DNA of 34,554 nt, taken from the NCBI GenBank assembly GCA_016873165.1, contig VGXV01000033.1:1-34554 (forward strand). Reading direction: 5' to 3'. Positions 15,559 through 23,391 of this stretch are shown one piece after another; the first letter of the stretch is position 1; every line of letters starts with the position of its first letter. The notes beneath the pieces are model-generated. The model did not search any database. It was not told where the DNA came from and worked only from the letters and a program-made list of their open reading frames with translations. This DNA comes from Planctomycetota bacterium. Its GTDB lineage: Bacteria; Planctomycetota; Brocadiia; Brocadiales; Brocadiaceae. The position numbers and the translations under genes were made by a program.

Positions 15559-16566
15559 TTACAAAATCTTCGTGATCTCATCTCTCTTAAATACGGGCAT
15601 TTTTACCAACTTTCCTTTTTTAAGCAGCTTTAAGCCCGCGGATTTCCCGGTAAATTTTCCTATCACAGCACATACTATATCATTTTCTTTAAGGTTATCA
15701 ATAACTTCTTGTGTGTATTTTGAAGGCAATGCTATCAATAACGCTCCGGAAGCGAGAAGGCCGGCGGGATGAATATTAAACATTTTGCAAATATGCTCCG
15801 TTTCTTTGTAACAGGGAATATTTTCTTCGTAAACAAGAACCCCTGTGCCGGAGGCCTTCGCAAGTTCAGCTATTCCCGTAAACAAACCTCCTTCCGTTGG
15901 GTCATGCATGGCATGGATTTCTCCTGCCTGATTGGCCAGCAAAGCGTCTTGTACCACGCTCAGACCGGGCTTTCTGATAAATGCCTGTGCCTTTCTGACG
16001 AATGCTGCCCCAAAATTTTTTCCGATAGCAGCGGCCTTTTCTTTCGCAATAATTGCCGTGCCTTCAATGGCAATGCCTTTTGTAAGCAATAGATCGTCAC
16101 CGGGGCGTGCATTTGCATTTACCACAAGTTTCTCTTTTTCCACTTCTCCAAGCATGTGTCCTATAACTATCGGACGGTCGATTTTGTGAGAAATTTCCGT
16201 ATGGCCGCCGCACAAAGTAATGTTCAGTTCTTTTGTCGCGCGAAGAATATCGCGGAAAATATCTGTAGCCAGTTTTGCGTTCGTTTTTCCTTCCGGAAGC
16301 AAAAGTGTCGCTAAAAACCATTTCGGAGTGGCTCCCATGGTGACAATATCGTTTGCATTTATGTTTACGGCATACCAGCCGATACGGTGTGTGGTAAAGG
16401 TGATAGGATCGGTTTTCGCGACAAGATACTTTTTCCCATAATCAATAACGGCTGCGTCTTCGCCGATTTGCGGCCCAACAATAACCCTGGGGTCATTGAT
16501 GGAATTTTCCTTTAACAATTTTTCCAAAAGCCGTGAATCAAGTTTTCCAACGGGGAAATATTTCAT
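15559..16566 (-). CDS. AIR synthase-related protein (HypE-like fold)
   Basis: The 335-residue protein belongs to the PurM/ThiL/HypE/SelD ATP-binding superfamily. Signatures are GPQIGEDAAVIDYG (nucleotide-binding Asp-Ala-Ala), TDPITFTTHRIGWYAVNINA, NDIVTMGATPKWFLATLLLP, and the C-domain glycine-rich MHDPTEGGLFTGIAELAKAS. It lacks the C-terminal Pro-Arg-x-Cys tail that carries the thiocarbamate in true HypE, ending instead in FKRDEITKIL. No hydrogenase maturation genes are nearby. It is therefore better described as an AIR-synthase-like protein of unknown substrate, as found widely beside metabolic genes in anaerobes, than as HypE or ThiL. It ends the run of the LmbE-like and polyferredoxin genes with 33- and 32-base gaps. 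Confidence 0.82.
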   Translation of the reverse strand: MKYFPVGKLDSRLLEKLLKENSINDPRVIVGPQIGEDAAVIDYGKKYLVAKTDPITFTTHRIGWYAVNINANDIVTMGATPKWFLATLLLPEGKTNAKLATDIFRDILRATKELNITLCGGHTEISHKIDRPIVIGHMLGEVEKEKLVVNANARPGDDLLLTKGIAIEGTAIIAKEKAAAIGKNFGAAFVRKAQAFIRKPGLSVVQDALLANQAGEIHAMHDPTEGGLFTGIAELAKASGTGVLVYEENIPCYKETEHICKMFNIHPAGLLASGALLIALPSKYTQEVIDNLKENDIVCAVIGKFTGKSAGLKLLKKGKLVKMPVFKRDEITKIL

Positions 16567-16599
16567 GGAGAAATTTTGTGAAAATAAGTATCGGAAAAT

Positions 16600-17286
16600 T
16601 TACAGAATATCCCGTATATCCTTCAGACCTATTGGTTCATGGCTCGTAAATGGCTCCCCGTAGTCAACATGAACAAGGCTGCCGTAATAACAATTCCTTG
16701 CCGTAATCATATTGCTGATATATTTCCACCGGGAAGAATCGTACGCAAACTGTGACTTATACACGCGGATAATATCGAGCTTCCGTTCAAATTCACTGCT
16801 TATATCCAAGATAAATGACGGGGCAATATGTGTATTTAAGTGGTAGCAGAAATAATAAAAGACATGTGAGGGATAAAACGGTTCGCCTGCAATTTCCGAT
16901 TTTGTTAATTTTGAGTAAAAACGGGACGCCTCCCCGATTTTCGACGCCTGAACGTGGTCGGGATGGGCGTCCACCCAATAAGGCAAAAACAACACCTGCG
17001 GGCGTATTTTTCGGATCATCTCAGCGACTTTCTTGCGCACTTCGATATCATCCATGAGATAGCGATTCGGAAATTCCAATACCGTTCTGCTCTTTATTCC
17101 GAGCAACTTTGAGGAACGTTCCCATTCTTCCTTTCGTATTTCAATACTGCCATGAGGAGTGGGTTCGCCGTTTGTCAGGTCAACAATGTGAACGTCGTAT
17201 CCAAGCGAAACAAACCTGAGAATACTTCCTCCCATACTTATCTCTACATCATCAGGATGTGGCCCAATTGCAAGAATCGTAAGCAT
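16600..17286 (-). CDS. bshB1: PIG-L/LmbE deacetylase, BshB1-like
   Basis: This 228-residue zinc-dependent N-deacetylase carries the family signature LAIGPHPDDVEISMGG (His10, Asp12-Asp13) and the second metal motif DAHPDHVQA (His108-His111). The VDLTNGEPTPHGSIEIRKEE and SRTVLEFPNRYL segments match BshB1, which removes acetate from GlcNAc-malate in bacillithiol synthesis. No bshA or bshC is present in the window, so the pathway assignment is by sequence resemblance only. Another PIG-L substrate is possible. There is no signal peptide, so it is cytoplasmic. It sits between the polyferredoxin gene and the AIR-synthase-like gene, all on the minus strand with short gaps. Confidence 0.82.
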   Translation of the reverse strand: MLTILAIGPHPDDVEISMGGSILRFVSLGYDVHIVDLTNGEPTPHGSIEIRKEEWERSSKLLGIKSRTVLEFPNRYLMDDIEVRKKVAEMIRKIRPQVLFLPYWVDAHPDHVQASKIGEASRFYSKLTKSEIAGEPFYPSHVFYYFCYHLNTHIAPSFILDISSEFERKLDIIRVYKSQFAYDSSRWKYISNMITARNCYYGSLVHVDYGEPFTSHEPIGLKDIRDIL

Positions 17287-17318
17287 ACATTATCCTTAAT
17301 AATAATCAGGAAAGGCAA

Positions 17319-18641
17319 TTATTCCATTTCAAACTTTCCTTCTTTATGTTTGTATTTCGGGTGATCGAGTTCCGATACTCTGAGAACAAATTCGGCATCT
17401 GAAATTTTAGTGTACCAGTGTCCCGTTACGCGGGCAGTGTTGGTTACAATAACAAAAAAACCCACCAGCATTGCCGCATACAATCCATAGTGAATCTTTT
17501 TTCTTTTTCCCGCTAGTTTCATGTCCAATGCCCCGTTTACCGGGCAGGCATTGACACAATCGTAACAGGCAAGGCACTCATGCGTGAGAACATGATTCTT
17601 CTTTTCAACGATAATATATGACGGGCATGCCTTTGTGCATTTTCCGCAGTCGATACATTTTTCTTTGTCCCGTGTAATCGTGAAAGGGCTCACATATGCA
17701 AGGATTCCCAGCATGGCGCCATAAGGGCAGAAGAATCTGCACCAGAAATTTTTGTTTACGATAGAGATAATTAAAAAGGTAAGAACGACAACAAGGCCTA
17801 CACCGGACAGATTGACAAAAAACTGTAACATCTTTATATCGGCAACCCGCATAAAAGGCGCGCGTTCGTATAAAACTTGCAGTTGTTCAACGGGCATTTT
17901 TATCACAACCATCTGGAGGAAAAAGGCGAGGATGGAATATTTCCATGCCCTTGCAATGCAGTCGTTCGCTTTATCCGGCCAGAATCTTCCTGGAACGGCA
18001 AACGGCAGTATCATCGCAACAATAAAAGCAGGCACCAATTTCCTGAATACAGGGGATTTAAATGAGTCCATGGTAACGATTTCCAGGAGCATTAAAATAA
18101 TAATGGGGGTAAAAACGAGACTCAATCCCGCCGTAAATCGGGTAGGGATGTTACGGATTATGTAACTTACCCGCTTGGGAAGTTTATTCATAAATAAGTC
18201 ACCAAGTTTCCACTCCCATTCGGAAATAGTGCCAACGGGGCATATCCAACTGCAAAAACCCCTCCTGAAAAAAACAGCCGTCAGCAACAGCGTCCCGAAA
18301 ATAACAAACCCCGCAGGGTGGATGTAATTAATTTTCCCCGTTCCGAAAAAGTACTTTGTGCCCATAAGGGCGCTTATCGGCAGAAATGATTCAACGCCTG
18401 GCGGCCTTGGCAGATAAAATCCTTTCCCGCCCGCCTCGCAATATTTGACAAAGGTATAAAACTGCCAGCCAATGACAAGCACAAGGATAAAAAATGCAAT
18501 CTGAACAGACCAACGCAGTTTTTTGGAAGTAAATTTTTTATTTTTTCGCCGTACCTTTTTTGTCGTATCAAGAAAAATATCAGCATGTTTCGCTGCTTTT
18601 ATTGTTTCAGTGGTTAAATATGATTGTTTTGCATCTTCCAA
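17319..18641 (-). CDS. NapH/NosR-like membrane polyferredoxin
   Basis: The 440-residue protein has a charged cytoplasmic N-terminus (about 45 residues, many Lys/Thr) and some six hydrophobic segments. It has two Cys motifs at membrane boundaries (FCSWICPVG near 135, FWCRFFCPYG near 305) that replace each other in NapH, NosR and CcoG-like proteins. Two [4Fe-4S] motifs follow (CIDCGKCTKACPSYI, CLACYDCVNACPVNGAL), then a last membrane segment and a soluble tail. Such proteins carry electrons between a quinol or flavin donor and periplasmic or membrane acceptors. Without an FMN-binding domain it is closer to NapH than to NosR. It leads the minus-strand series. Its upstream region is a repeat-filled block with no obvious promoter. 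The partner is not evident in this window. Confidence 0.86.
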   Translation of the reverse strand: MEDAKQSYLTTETIKAAKHADIFLDTTKKVRRKNKKFTSKKLRWSVQIAFFILVLVIGWQFYTFVKYCEAGGKGFYLPRPPGVESFLPISALMGTKYFFGTGKINYIHPAGFVIFGTLLLTAVFFRRGFCSWICPVGTISEWEWKLGDLFMNKLPKRVSYIIRNIPTRFTAGLSLVFTPIIILMLLEIVTMDSFKSPVFRKLVPAFIVAMILPFAVPGRFWPDKANDCIARAWKYSILAFFLQMVVIKMPVEQLQVLYERAPFMRVADIKMLQFFVNLSGVGLVVVLTFLIISIVNKNFWCRFFCPYGAMLGILAYVSPFTITRDKEKCIDCGKCTKACPSYIIVEKKNHVLTHECLACYDCVNACPVNGALDMKLAGKRKKIHYGLYAAMLVGFFVIVTNTARVTGHWYTKISDAEFVLRVSELDHPKYKHKEGKFEME

Positions 18642-18663
18642 GCAACAAGCCTCCTTTAATTAG

Positions 18664-18692
18664 GTTGGGTTTTTAAAAGACAAAAACCCAAC
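18664..18692 (+). repeat. REP-like hairpin
   Basis: The 11-bp arms GTTGGGTTTTT and AAAAACCCAAC enclose a 7-base loop. It shares the GGTTGGGTTT core with the elements at 1037, 1237 and 3138. It lies just 23 bases upstream of the polyferredoxin start codon, within its leader or promoter. Confidence 0.7.
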
Positions 18693-18700
18693 GACTTTTT

Positions 18701-18771
18701 ACCCACCCCTAAATCCCCTCCCAAGAGGGGACTTCTACAATTCCCCTCCTGAGAGGGGTTAGGGGTGTGTT
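18701..18771 (+). repeat. CCCCTCCxxxGAGGGG dispersed palindrome
   Basis: The outer arms ACCCACCCCTAAATCCCCTC and GAGGGGTTAGGGGTGTGTT pair with minor mismatches, and each arm also has its own CCCCTCxxxxGAGGGG hairpin. It is a known type of intergenic MITE-like repeat in bacteria. The copy is complete on both sides. Confidence 0.75.
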
Positions 18772-19057
18772 AAGGGCATAATGAAAAACTTTGAAATTCC
18801 TTAACATTAAATTATGGTGATCTTTTATAGAAAAATAGCAAAAATTATGATAATCGAAATTAACCGTTGTATGCAAGCATTTTGATGGTAAAAAATTTTC
18901 GGAACCATGGTATTTTAACAAATTTTATAAGTGACTGGCAAAGTGTTTGATATAGCAGTAATTTGATGTGATTTGGTCAATTATTTAACGAAACGTTATG
19001 CCATGTATTCCGGGAGCATTCCCAAATTTTTGCAAAATTCCAAAAGAGACCATAGCT

Positions 19058-19168
19058 CGTTCCAAAGCTCCGGCTTTGGAACGTAATTGCCTGAGAAGCT
19101 TCGCTTCTCATAACAGGAAGCATGAGCTTCCTTCACAATTGTGTTCCCCCAGGCAGGAACTTGGGAAC
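19058..19168 (+). repeat. Multi-hairpin dispersed repeat
   Basis: There are four successive small hairpins: CGTTCCAAAGC/GCTTTGGAACG (19058-19083), GAGAAGC/GCTTCTC (19093-19108), GGAAGC/GCTTCC (about 19117-19131) and GTTCCC/GGGAAC (19142-19167). The regular alternation suggests a structured, mobile intergenic element rather than four independent sites. Confidence 0.65.
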
Positions 19169-19183
19169 AAGAATGAATTTATG

Positions 19184-19234
19184 CTTCGACTCCGCTCAGC
19201 ATGACATTCACGGTCACCCTGAGCGGAGTCGAAG
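19184..19234 (+). repeat. 16-bp perfect inverted repeat (dispersed element)
   Basis: CTTCGACTCCGCTCAG at 19184-19199 and its exact complement at 19219-19234 enclose 19 bases. The unit is a familiar dispersed bacterial repeat; the minus-strand frame through it gives the well-known spurious peptide DSAQGD...CHAERSRS. Confidence 0.8.
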
Positions 19235-19284
19235 GGCTGCGTTTTCCTGTAAATTGAAGATGTTTTCATATCCGGCATGATATA

Positions 19285-19300
19285 CGGTAATCGATTACCG
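19285..19300. other. Perfect 16-base palindrome
   Basis: CGGTAATCGATTACCG is fully self-complementary without a loop and lies 11 bases past the stop of the protease gene. It could be a protein-binding site or part of a weak transcript-end structure. No function can be assigned. Confidence 0.5.
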
Positions 19301-19310
19301 AAAGAAAGCA

Positions 19311-20414
19311 TTAATTATTAATAGGCTCCAGTTTGATTCTTTTTTCTATTATGTTAGTATCGCGTAAAATCTTTAGCGAGATTGTATCCCCAACCTCATA
19401 GCGTGACAACTCTCTTATGAAATCATCGGAATTACTTATTCTGTGTCCCTCTGCTTCAATGATAACATCTCCGAGGATGATGCTGCCCATTCTGTTTCTT
19501 TTCGTTCCGTTCAAACCCGCCTTGTCCGCAGCCCCGCTGGGGATCACGTCAAGAATACAGGCTCCCTGTATTTCAAGCCGTTTTGTGATGTTGTTGGGAA
19601 CAAGGGTAATGCCCAAGCCGGGTCTTTCGACTTTTCCCGTCGCGATTAATTGAGATACATTGCGATTTATTGTATCTATGGGGACGGCAAATCCAATGCC
19701 TGTGCTTGCTCCGCTCGGACTCATGATAGAGGTATTCATGCCGATTACCCTTCCGAAAGAATCGAGCAAAGGGCCGCCCGAGTTTCCGGGATTAATCGCT
19801 GCATCTGTCTGAATAACATCAAAAATAGTTCTTCCCGTCATTGCCTCAATTGTTCTTCCCAGCGCGCTGATAATCCCCGTTGTCAGGCTCAAATCCAGGC
19901 CAAAAGGATTCCCCAGCGCCAATACCTTCTGTCCTACCTGCAGATCGGAAGAAGTGCCGATAAGGACGGGTTTTAACTTTGATTTTGGCGCATCAATTTT
20001 CAGCGCCGCAATATCATGGTCAGGGTCAACTCCCACAAGCCTGGCATCCCATACGGAACCGTCGTTCAGAGTCACTTCTATTTCACTCGCATTGTAGATT
20101 ACATGAAAATTGGTAACGATATGGCCTTTTTCATCCCAGATAAATCCTGAGCCGGTACCCTGAGGAATCTTAAAAATATCCAGTGAAAATAAATCTCTTC
20201 GCACTTGTTTATTGGTAATATAGACCACGGAAGGAGATGTCATTTTAAAAACGTCTATGGTTGCCTGCTCCTCTTTATCAAATTTGCCGGATGAAGGCGT
20301 TACCGGGCGGAGTTCTGTTTTCTCTCGCGATAAAGACCCTGTTGAATGGTAAAAAAACAATCCGGCAATAATTAAAAAAAAGTAGGGGAGAAATTTTGTG
20401 TATTTTCTGTTCAT
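19311..20414 (-). CDS. HtrA/Deg-type serine protease, membrane-anchored
   Basis: The 367-residue S1C protease begins with an N-terminal hydrophobic anchor (about residues 8-24) that places the enzyme in the periplasm-equivalent space. The catalytic triad is visible: His104 in TNFHVIYN, Asp134 in DPDHDIAALKI, Ser212 in INPGNSGGPLLDSFG. A single PDZ domain occupies about residues 265-365, making it DegS/HtrA-like in layout rather than two-PDZ DegP. It should degrade or process misfolded envelope proteins or act as a regulatory site-1 protease. The start is supported by an AAGGA site 7 bases upstream and by a promoter at 20505-20534. It is monocistronic. Confidence 0.93.
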   Translation of the reverse strand: MNRKYTKFLPYFFLIIAGLFFYHSTGSLSREKTELRPVTPSSGKFDKEEQATIDVFKMTSPSVVYITNKQVRRDLFSLDIFKIPQGTGSGFIWDEKGHIVTNFHVIYNASEIEVTLNDGSVWDARLVGVDPDHDIAALKIDAPKSKLKPVLIGTSSDLQVGQKVLALGNPFGLDLSLTTGIISALGRTIEAMTGRTIFDVIQTDAAINPGNSGGPLLDSFGRVIGMNTSIMSPSGASTGIGFAVPIDTINRNVSQLIATGKVERPGLGITLVPNNITKRLEIQGACILDVIPSGAADKAGLNGTKRNRMGSIILGDVIIEAEGHRISNSDDFIRELSRYEVGDTISLKILRDTNIIEKRIKLEPINN

Positions 20415-20504
20415 ATCGCTTCCTTTTCCGGGATGGGAGAAATTATTTTAATCGGTTTATGTATTATGATGGTACTGCAGAAAATATGTAATCTTTACTA
20501 CTCT

Positions 20505-20534
20505 ATTATTTATGAACGTATACTGGTTTGTCAA
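20505..20534 (-). promoter_or_regulatory. Sigma70-type promoter of the protease gene
   Basis: On the minus strand TTGACA (20534-20529) and AATAAT (20510-20505) are separated by 18 bases. The predicted start near 20498 gives a leader of about 85 bases to the protease ATG. Confidence 0.6.
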
Positions 20535-20694
20535 GAATCGGTTTGCTGTGATTACATTATTCTCCTATTACTAACGTTCCAATATCATAGTTATATTGCA
20601 TGGTTTACACTACCGATCTGATGTATAATAAACAGAAAACTGTAGCCTTAAAGACGCCGGCTTTGCAAAATTGAATTAATTTCAGGAACACACC

Positions 20695-20769
20695 ATGGTA
20701 AACGTTGAAAAGTTAAAGAACGTCAGTAAATTGTTGGTTGAAAAATATGGAAAATCAGGAAAAAACTAA
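20695..20769 (+). CDS. Possible 24-residue leader peptide
   Basis: ATG at 20695 opens a 24-codon frame (MVNVEKLKNVSKLLVEKYGK and four more residues), with AGGA 8 bases upstream, a better ribosome site than that of the NTPase gene behind it. It stops at 20767-20769, 19 bases before the preferred NTPase start at 20789, so re-initiation or coupling is possible. The peptide is lysine-rich and helical. It may equally be a decayed gene start or chance. I recognise no family. Confidence 0.35.
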   Translation: MVNVEKLKNVSKLLVEKYGKSGKN

Positions 20770-20788
20770 CGTATTACGAAATATTTTT

Positions 20789-21319
20789 ATGAGCATAAAG
20801 AAGAACATTTTTTTGACCGGCGCCCCTTCTTCTGGAAAGACGACGGTCATAAAAAAGATAATTGCCAGACTGGATTTTCCTGCCAACGGGTTTTATACGG
20901 AAGAAGAGAGGATAGAAGGGAAAAGGGTTGGGTTTTTAATGAAGACCCTTGATGGGAAAAAGGGATATCTTGCGCATCAGGATATTGTTTCGGGTTTCCA
21001 TATAAGGAGATATGGAGTGAGCATTGAGAATATTGAAACCATTGCGGTTCCCTCAATTGCTCCGGTAAAGAATCATTGTGTTATACTTGATGAAATAGGA
21101 AAGATGGAATGTTTTTCCGGCGTATTTAAGCAGGCTGCCCTTCACGCCCTTGACTCTCCAAATATTGTTATCGGCACAATTACCTTCGGAGGAGATGAAT
21201 TTATTCAGGAAATTAAAAAAAGAAATGATATAGAAATAATCGAAGTAACAATGGAGAACCGGGATTCATTGCCGGAGATAATAGTGCAGAAAATTTTATC
21301 TGTCCGCCGTTTTCAATAG
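20789..21319 (+). CDS. THEP1-type nucleoside-triphosphatase
   Basis: This is a 176-residue P-loop NTPase of the THEP1/NTPase_1 family, found mainly in archaea and thermophilic bacteria and shown to hydrolyse ATP, GTP and other NTPs. Walker A is LTGAPSSGKTTVIKK at the N-terminus. Walker B is the family hallmark VILDEIGKMECF. The FYTEEERIEGKRVGF strand pair also fits. The start at 20789 (MSIKKNIFLTG) gives the usual family length; in-frame TTG at 20738 or ATG at 20747 would add 14-17 residues. None has a good ribosome site. A TATAAT at 20624-20629 may be its -10 but lacks a clear -35. It converges on the methyltransferase gene with an 11-base gap. Confidence 0.88.
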   Translation: MSIKKNIFLTGAPSSGKTTVIKKIIARLDFPANGFYTEEERIEGKRVGFLMKTLDGKKGYLAHQDIVSGFHIRRYGVSIENIETIAVPSIAPVKNHCVILDEIGKMECFSGVFKQAALHALDSPNIVIGTITFGGDEFIQEIKKRNDIEIIEVTMENRDSLPEIIVQKILSVRRFQ

Positions 21320-21330
21320 GCGCGGAGTGA

Positions 21331-22182
21331 TTAAGAATAAATCCAGATGATTTTTGAAGAGTCAATTTCGAATTTGTGCGCTCTTTTCTTTATTTCTGCT
21401 GTCACAATTTCAATATATTCCGGCAGTATGGCATCAAACTTTTTATGCATGAAAAATGAAATAAAATTTTTGGAGAGGTCGCTTAACCCATTATTTCCGA
21501 ACAATTCTTCCTGTGGCGTAATGGAATGCGCTTCATCAAAATCGTAGGGAATATTAAATTTCTGTAACACCTGGAAAATTTCCTCCGCGCAGATTGTTGA
21601 GTCAATAATGCCGATATAGTCCTTAAACCTGTTTTGAATAAAATGAGAAATATTGTTTTTATCCCTGATAATAATACAGGCCAGTCCTTTAGGCGCAAGC
21701 AGCCTTCTTATTTTTACAAGAGAATTTTTGTCAGCATCGTCACTATTCCAATCTATGCATCCGTATAAGGTATGAATACACAAAATAAAATGGTACGTTT
21801 TGTTGATATCTATTGTGTCGAAATCTCCCAAAAAAACCTCATTCAGATTTTCTGAAAGCACCGATTGATATTTTCTATATTGATATTTTGATATGTCGTT
21901 GTAATCTATTCTGATTTGATTTGGTTGTTCGAGAAGTGATTGTAAGATAAATTCCGATCTCTTCCCGTTTCCTCCGCCAATATCCAGCAGGGTAAATTGT
22001 TTGCTGTAAAATTCTTTTCCGAAATGTTCCGGTAATTTTGCTGCAATTTTTTCCCTGTAGATTATGGTATTTGCGATGGTATTTCTTTCAAAAAGATCAT
22101 GAACGGAAGAAAACCATTGCCCTTCAGTATAAAGTTCTCTGTATTGTTTAGGATAATTTTCCTTGGATACGTGAGAAAACAT
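21331..22182 (-). CDS. SAM-dependent methyltransferase
   Basis: The protein has 283 residues, with a class I methyltransferase core at about residues 60-180. Motif I is FTLLDIGGGNGKRSEFIL, an acidic residue follows in RIDYNDIS, and FLGDFDTIDI and YHFILCIHTLYGCIDW mark motifs II-IV. The C-terminal 100 residues are specific and not recognised. The early part (ELYTEGQWFSSVHDLFERN) resembles small-molecule methyltransferases, but no substrate can be named. There is no signal peptide. The gene lies 84 bases downstream of the RNA ligase gene on the same strand, so the two may be co-transcribed. That would make an RNA substrate conceivable, though this is speculation. Confidence 0.8.
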   Translation of the reverse strand: MFSHVSKENYPKQYRELYTEGQWFSSVHDLFERNTIANTIIYREKIAAKLPEHFGKEFYSKQFTLLDIGGGNGKRSEFILQSLLEQPNQIRIDYNDISKYQYRKYQSVLSENLNEVFLGDFDTIDINKTYHFILCIHTLYGCIDWNSDDADKNSLVKIRRLLAPKGLACIIIRDKNNISHFIQNRFKDYIGIIDSTICAEEIFQVLQKFNIPYDFDEAHSITPQEELFGNNGLSDLSKNFISFFMHKKFDAILPEYIEIVTAEIKKRAHKFEIDSSKIIWIYS

Positions 22183-22266
22183 TTTTTTATTCAGTCCTTC
22201 ATTACGATTTCAGACTTGAAATAGACGGGGGTTTTGCGTTCATGGGCGGTTCCAATTAATAAAAAT

Positions 22267-23391
22267 TCAATCCACATGGGATGTTCCCCCTAAATGGCTT
22301 TGAAGGATTTCGTATGAGGCATAACACTTCCTGGCAAAACGCACATGCCAGTAAGAATTTATTTTTTCCTGAGAGAGCACTTCGAAGTTTACCTTGCATC
22401 TTTGCAGGTGACCAATCATCCGCTGCACGTTTTCTTCTTTACGAAAACGCAGGAGAAACGTTTCTCTGATAAGTTCTCCCCGCGCTGCCTTTGAAACGCT
22501 TTCGTAAATGGGCTTTAACAATACTTCGCCAAGGGCAGTAAAATTTTTATGGTTTAATTCATGGAGTTGTTCGTAACTATATATAGCCGCCCGTATTATA
22601 CGGTGGGTAAAGTATTCGGAGGGTAGCTCCGCCATGAGTGGCGCGGTGACACGAATGTCGCGCAGACAGGAACCAAAGGTGACATATTTCAGTGTCTTTT
22701 CCTCTCTGCGTGTAGGCTTGAATACGATGCCCTCGCTGCCCGCATCGTTTAATTCTTTGATAATCTCTTTTAAGGAGGAGATATCTGAAGACGAAAAACA
22801 CCCGAATCTCCTTACGGTGGGCATGGAGTACTTATCGAAGATTCGTAAGCGTTCTTCGATGGGAATGTTTTCCGGGGTATTTTTCACCATTAAATCAAAG
22901 GTAAAAAAGCGGATATCTTCCTGAACGTACGGGGGATGTTCGATGTTGTACGGATTATCCGGTCCGGCAAACTCCCCGCAAACGATCAGATCGGGATATT
23001 CGTCGAATATTTTTTGTACGTCCAGAAAATCAGCGATCCTGTCCGTAGAAAACGGACATACATAGGCGCCGCGGGAAAAGGCAATCACTTTTCCCTGAAT
23101 GCGCACGATTCTCACATTATACCCATCAACTTTTTCCTCGACATAGAATGGTTGTGTATACGCATTCTTTAATCCATTTTCCAGATGCAAAATCCTCGCA
23201 ATCCTTGGAAAATCAAAAAGAATACCATCTTCGGTGACTATTGACCCTTTCCCAAGGGGGCCGATCTTACGCATTACCCGATAATAGAAGACACCATCGT
23301 ATTCTTCCCTGGCAACATCATGGTTATCAACAGATTCCTGCCATCGGTCTTCTGTAATGCCTGCTTTTTTTATAATTTCGGGTAAGGACAT
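22267..23391 (-). CDS. ATP-dependent RNA ligase, Rnl3/Pab1020 type
   Basis: This 374-residue nucleotidyltransferase joins RNA 5'-phosphate and 3'-hydroxyl ends through a ligase-adenylate. The nucleophile is Lys87 in motif I, EEKVDGYNVRI. Further ligase motifs are VIAFSRGAYVCPF, VCGEFAG (motif III), IRFFTFDLM (IIIa), AGSEGIVFKPT (motif IV) and KYVTFGS (motif V). The long helical C-terminus (LRDIRVTAPLMAELP...YFTHRIIRAA) is typical of the archaeal Pab1020/MTH1221 homodimeric family, not of T4 Rnl1/2 or DNA ligases. Length is right for the family. Such enzymes are uncommon in bacteria, pointing to transfer from archaea or a thermophile. A methyltransferase gene follows; the THEP1 gene is convergent beyond it. 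Confidence 0.88.
   Translation of the reverse strand: MSLPEIIKKAGITEDRWQESVDNHDVAREEYDGVFYYRVMRKIGPLGKGSIVTEDGILFDFPRIARILHLENGLKNAYTQPFYVEEKVDGYNVRIVRIQGKVIAFSRGAYVCPFSTDRIADFLDVQKIFDEYPDLIVCGEFAGPDNPYNIEHPPYVQEDIRFFTFDLMVKNTPENIPIEERLRIFDKYSMPTVRRFGCFSSSDISSLKEIIKELNDAGSEGIVFKPTRREEKTLKYVTFGSCLRDIRVTAPLMAELPSEYFTHRIIRAAIYSYEQLHELNHKNFTALGEVLLKPIYESVSKAARGELIRETFLLRFRKEENVQRMIGHLQRCKVNFEVLSQEKINSYWHVRFARKCYASYEILQSHLGGTSHVD

Larger units (their letters stand above)
18642..19310. other. Repeat-filled non-coding block
   Basis: The block of about 670 bases between the htrA-like gene end and the polyferredoxin start has no credible gene. Its short open frames translate to repeat sequence. It holds at least four unrelated palindromic repeat modules (listed separately) and an AT-rich stretch at 18775-19010 with nothing recognisable, which should contain the promoter of the polyferredoxin series. 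Confidence 0.75.

Noticed and set aside
15559-16566. Annotation as HypE or ThiL.
   Set aside because: The C-terminal Pro-Arg-x-Cys tail of HypE is missing and no maturation or thiamine genes are near. Only the superfamily is supported.
19108-19311. 67-codon minus-strand frame containing DSAQGD and CHAERSRS.
   Set aside because: This peptide arises from a dispersed inverted repeat and is a well-known spurious annotation.
20738-20788. TTG or ATG starts giving a longer THEP1 protein.
   Set aside because: The additional residues are not typical of the family and would overlap the small leader frame. They are not excluded but less likely.
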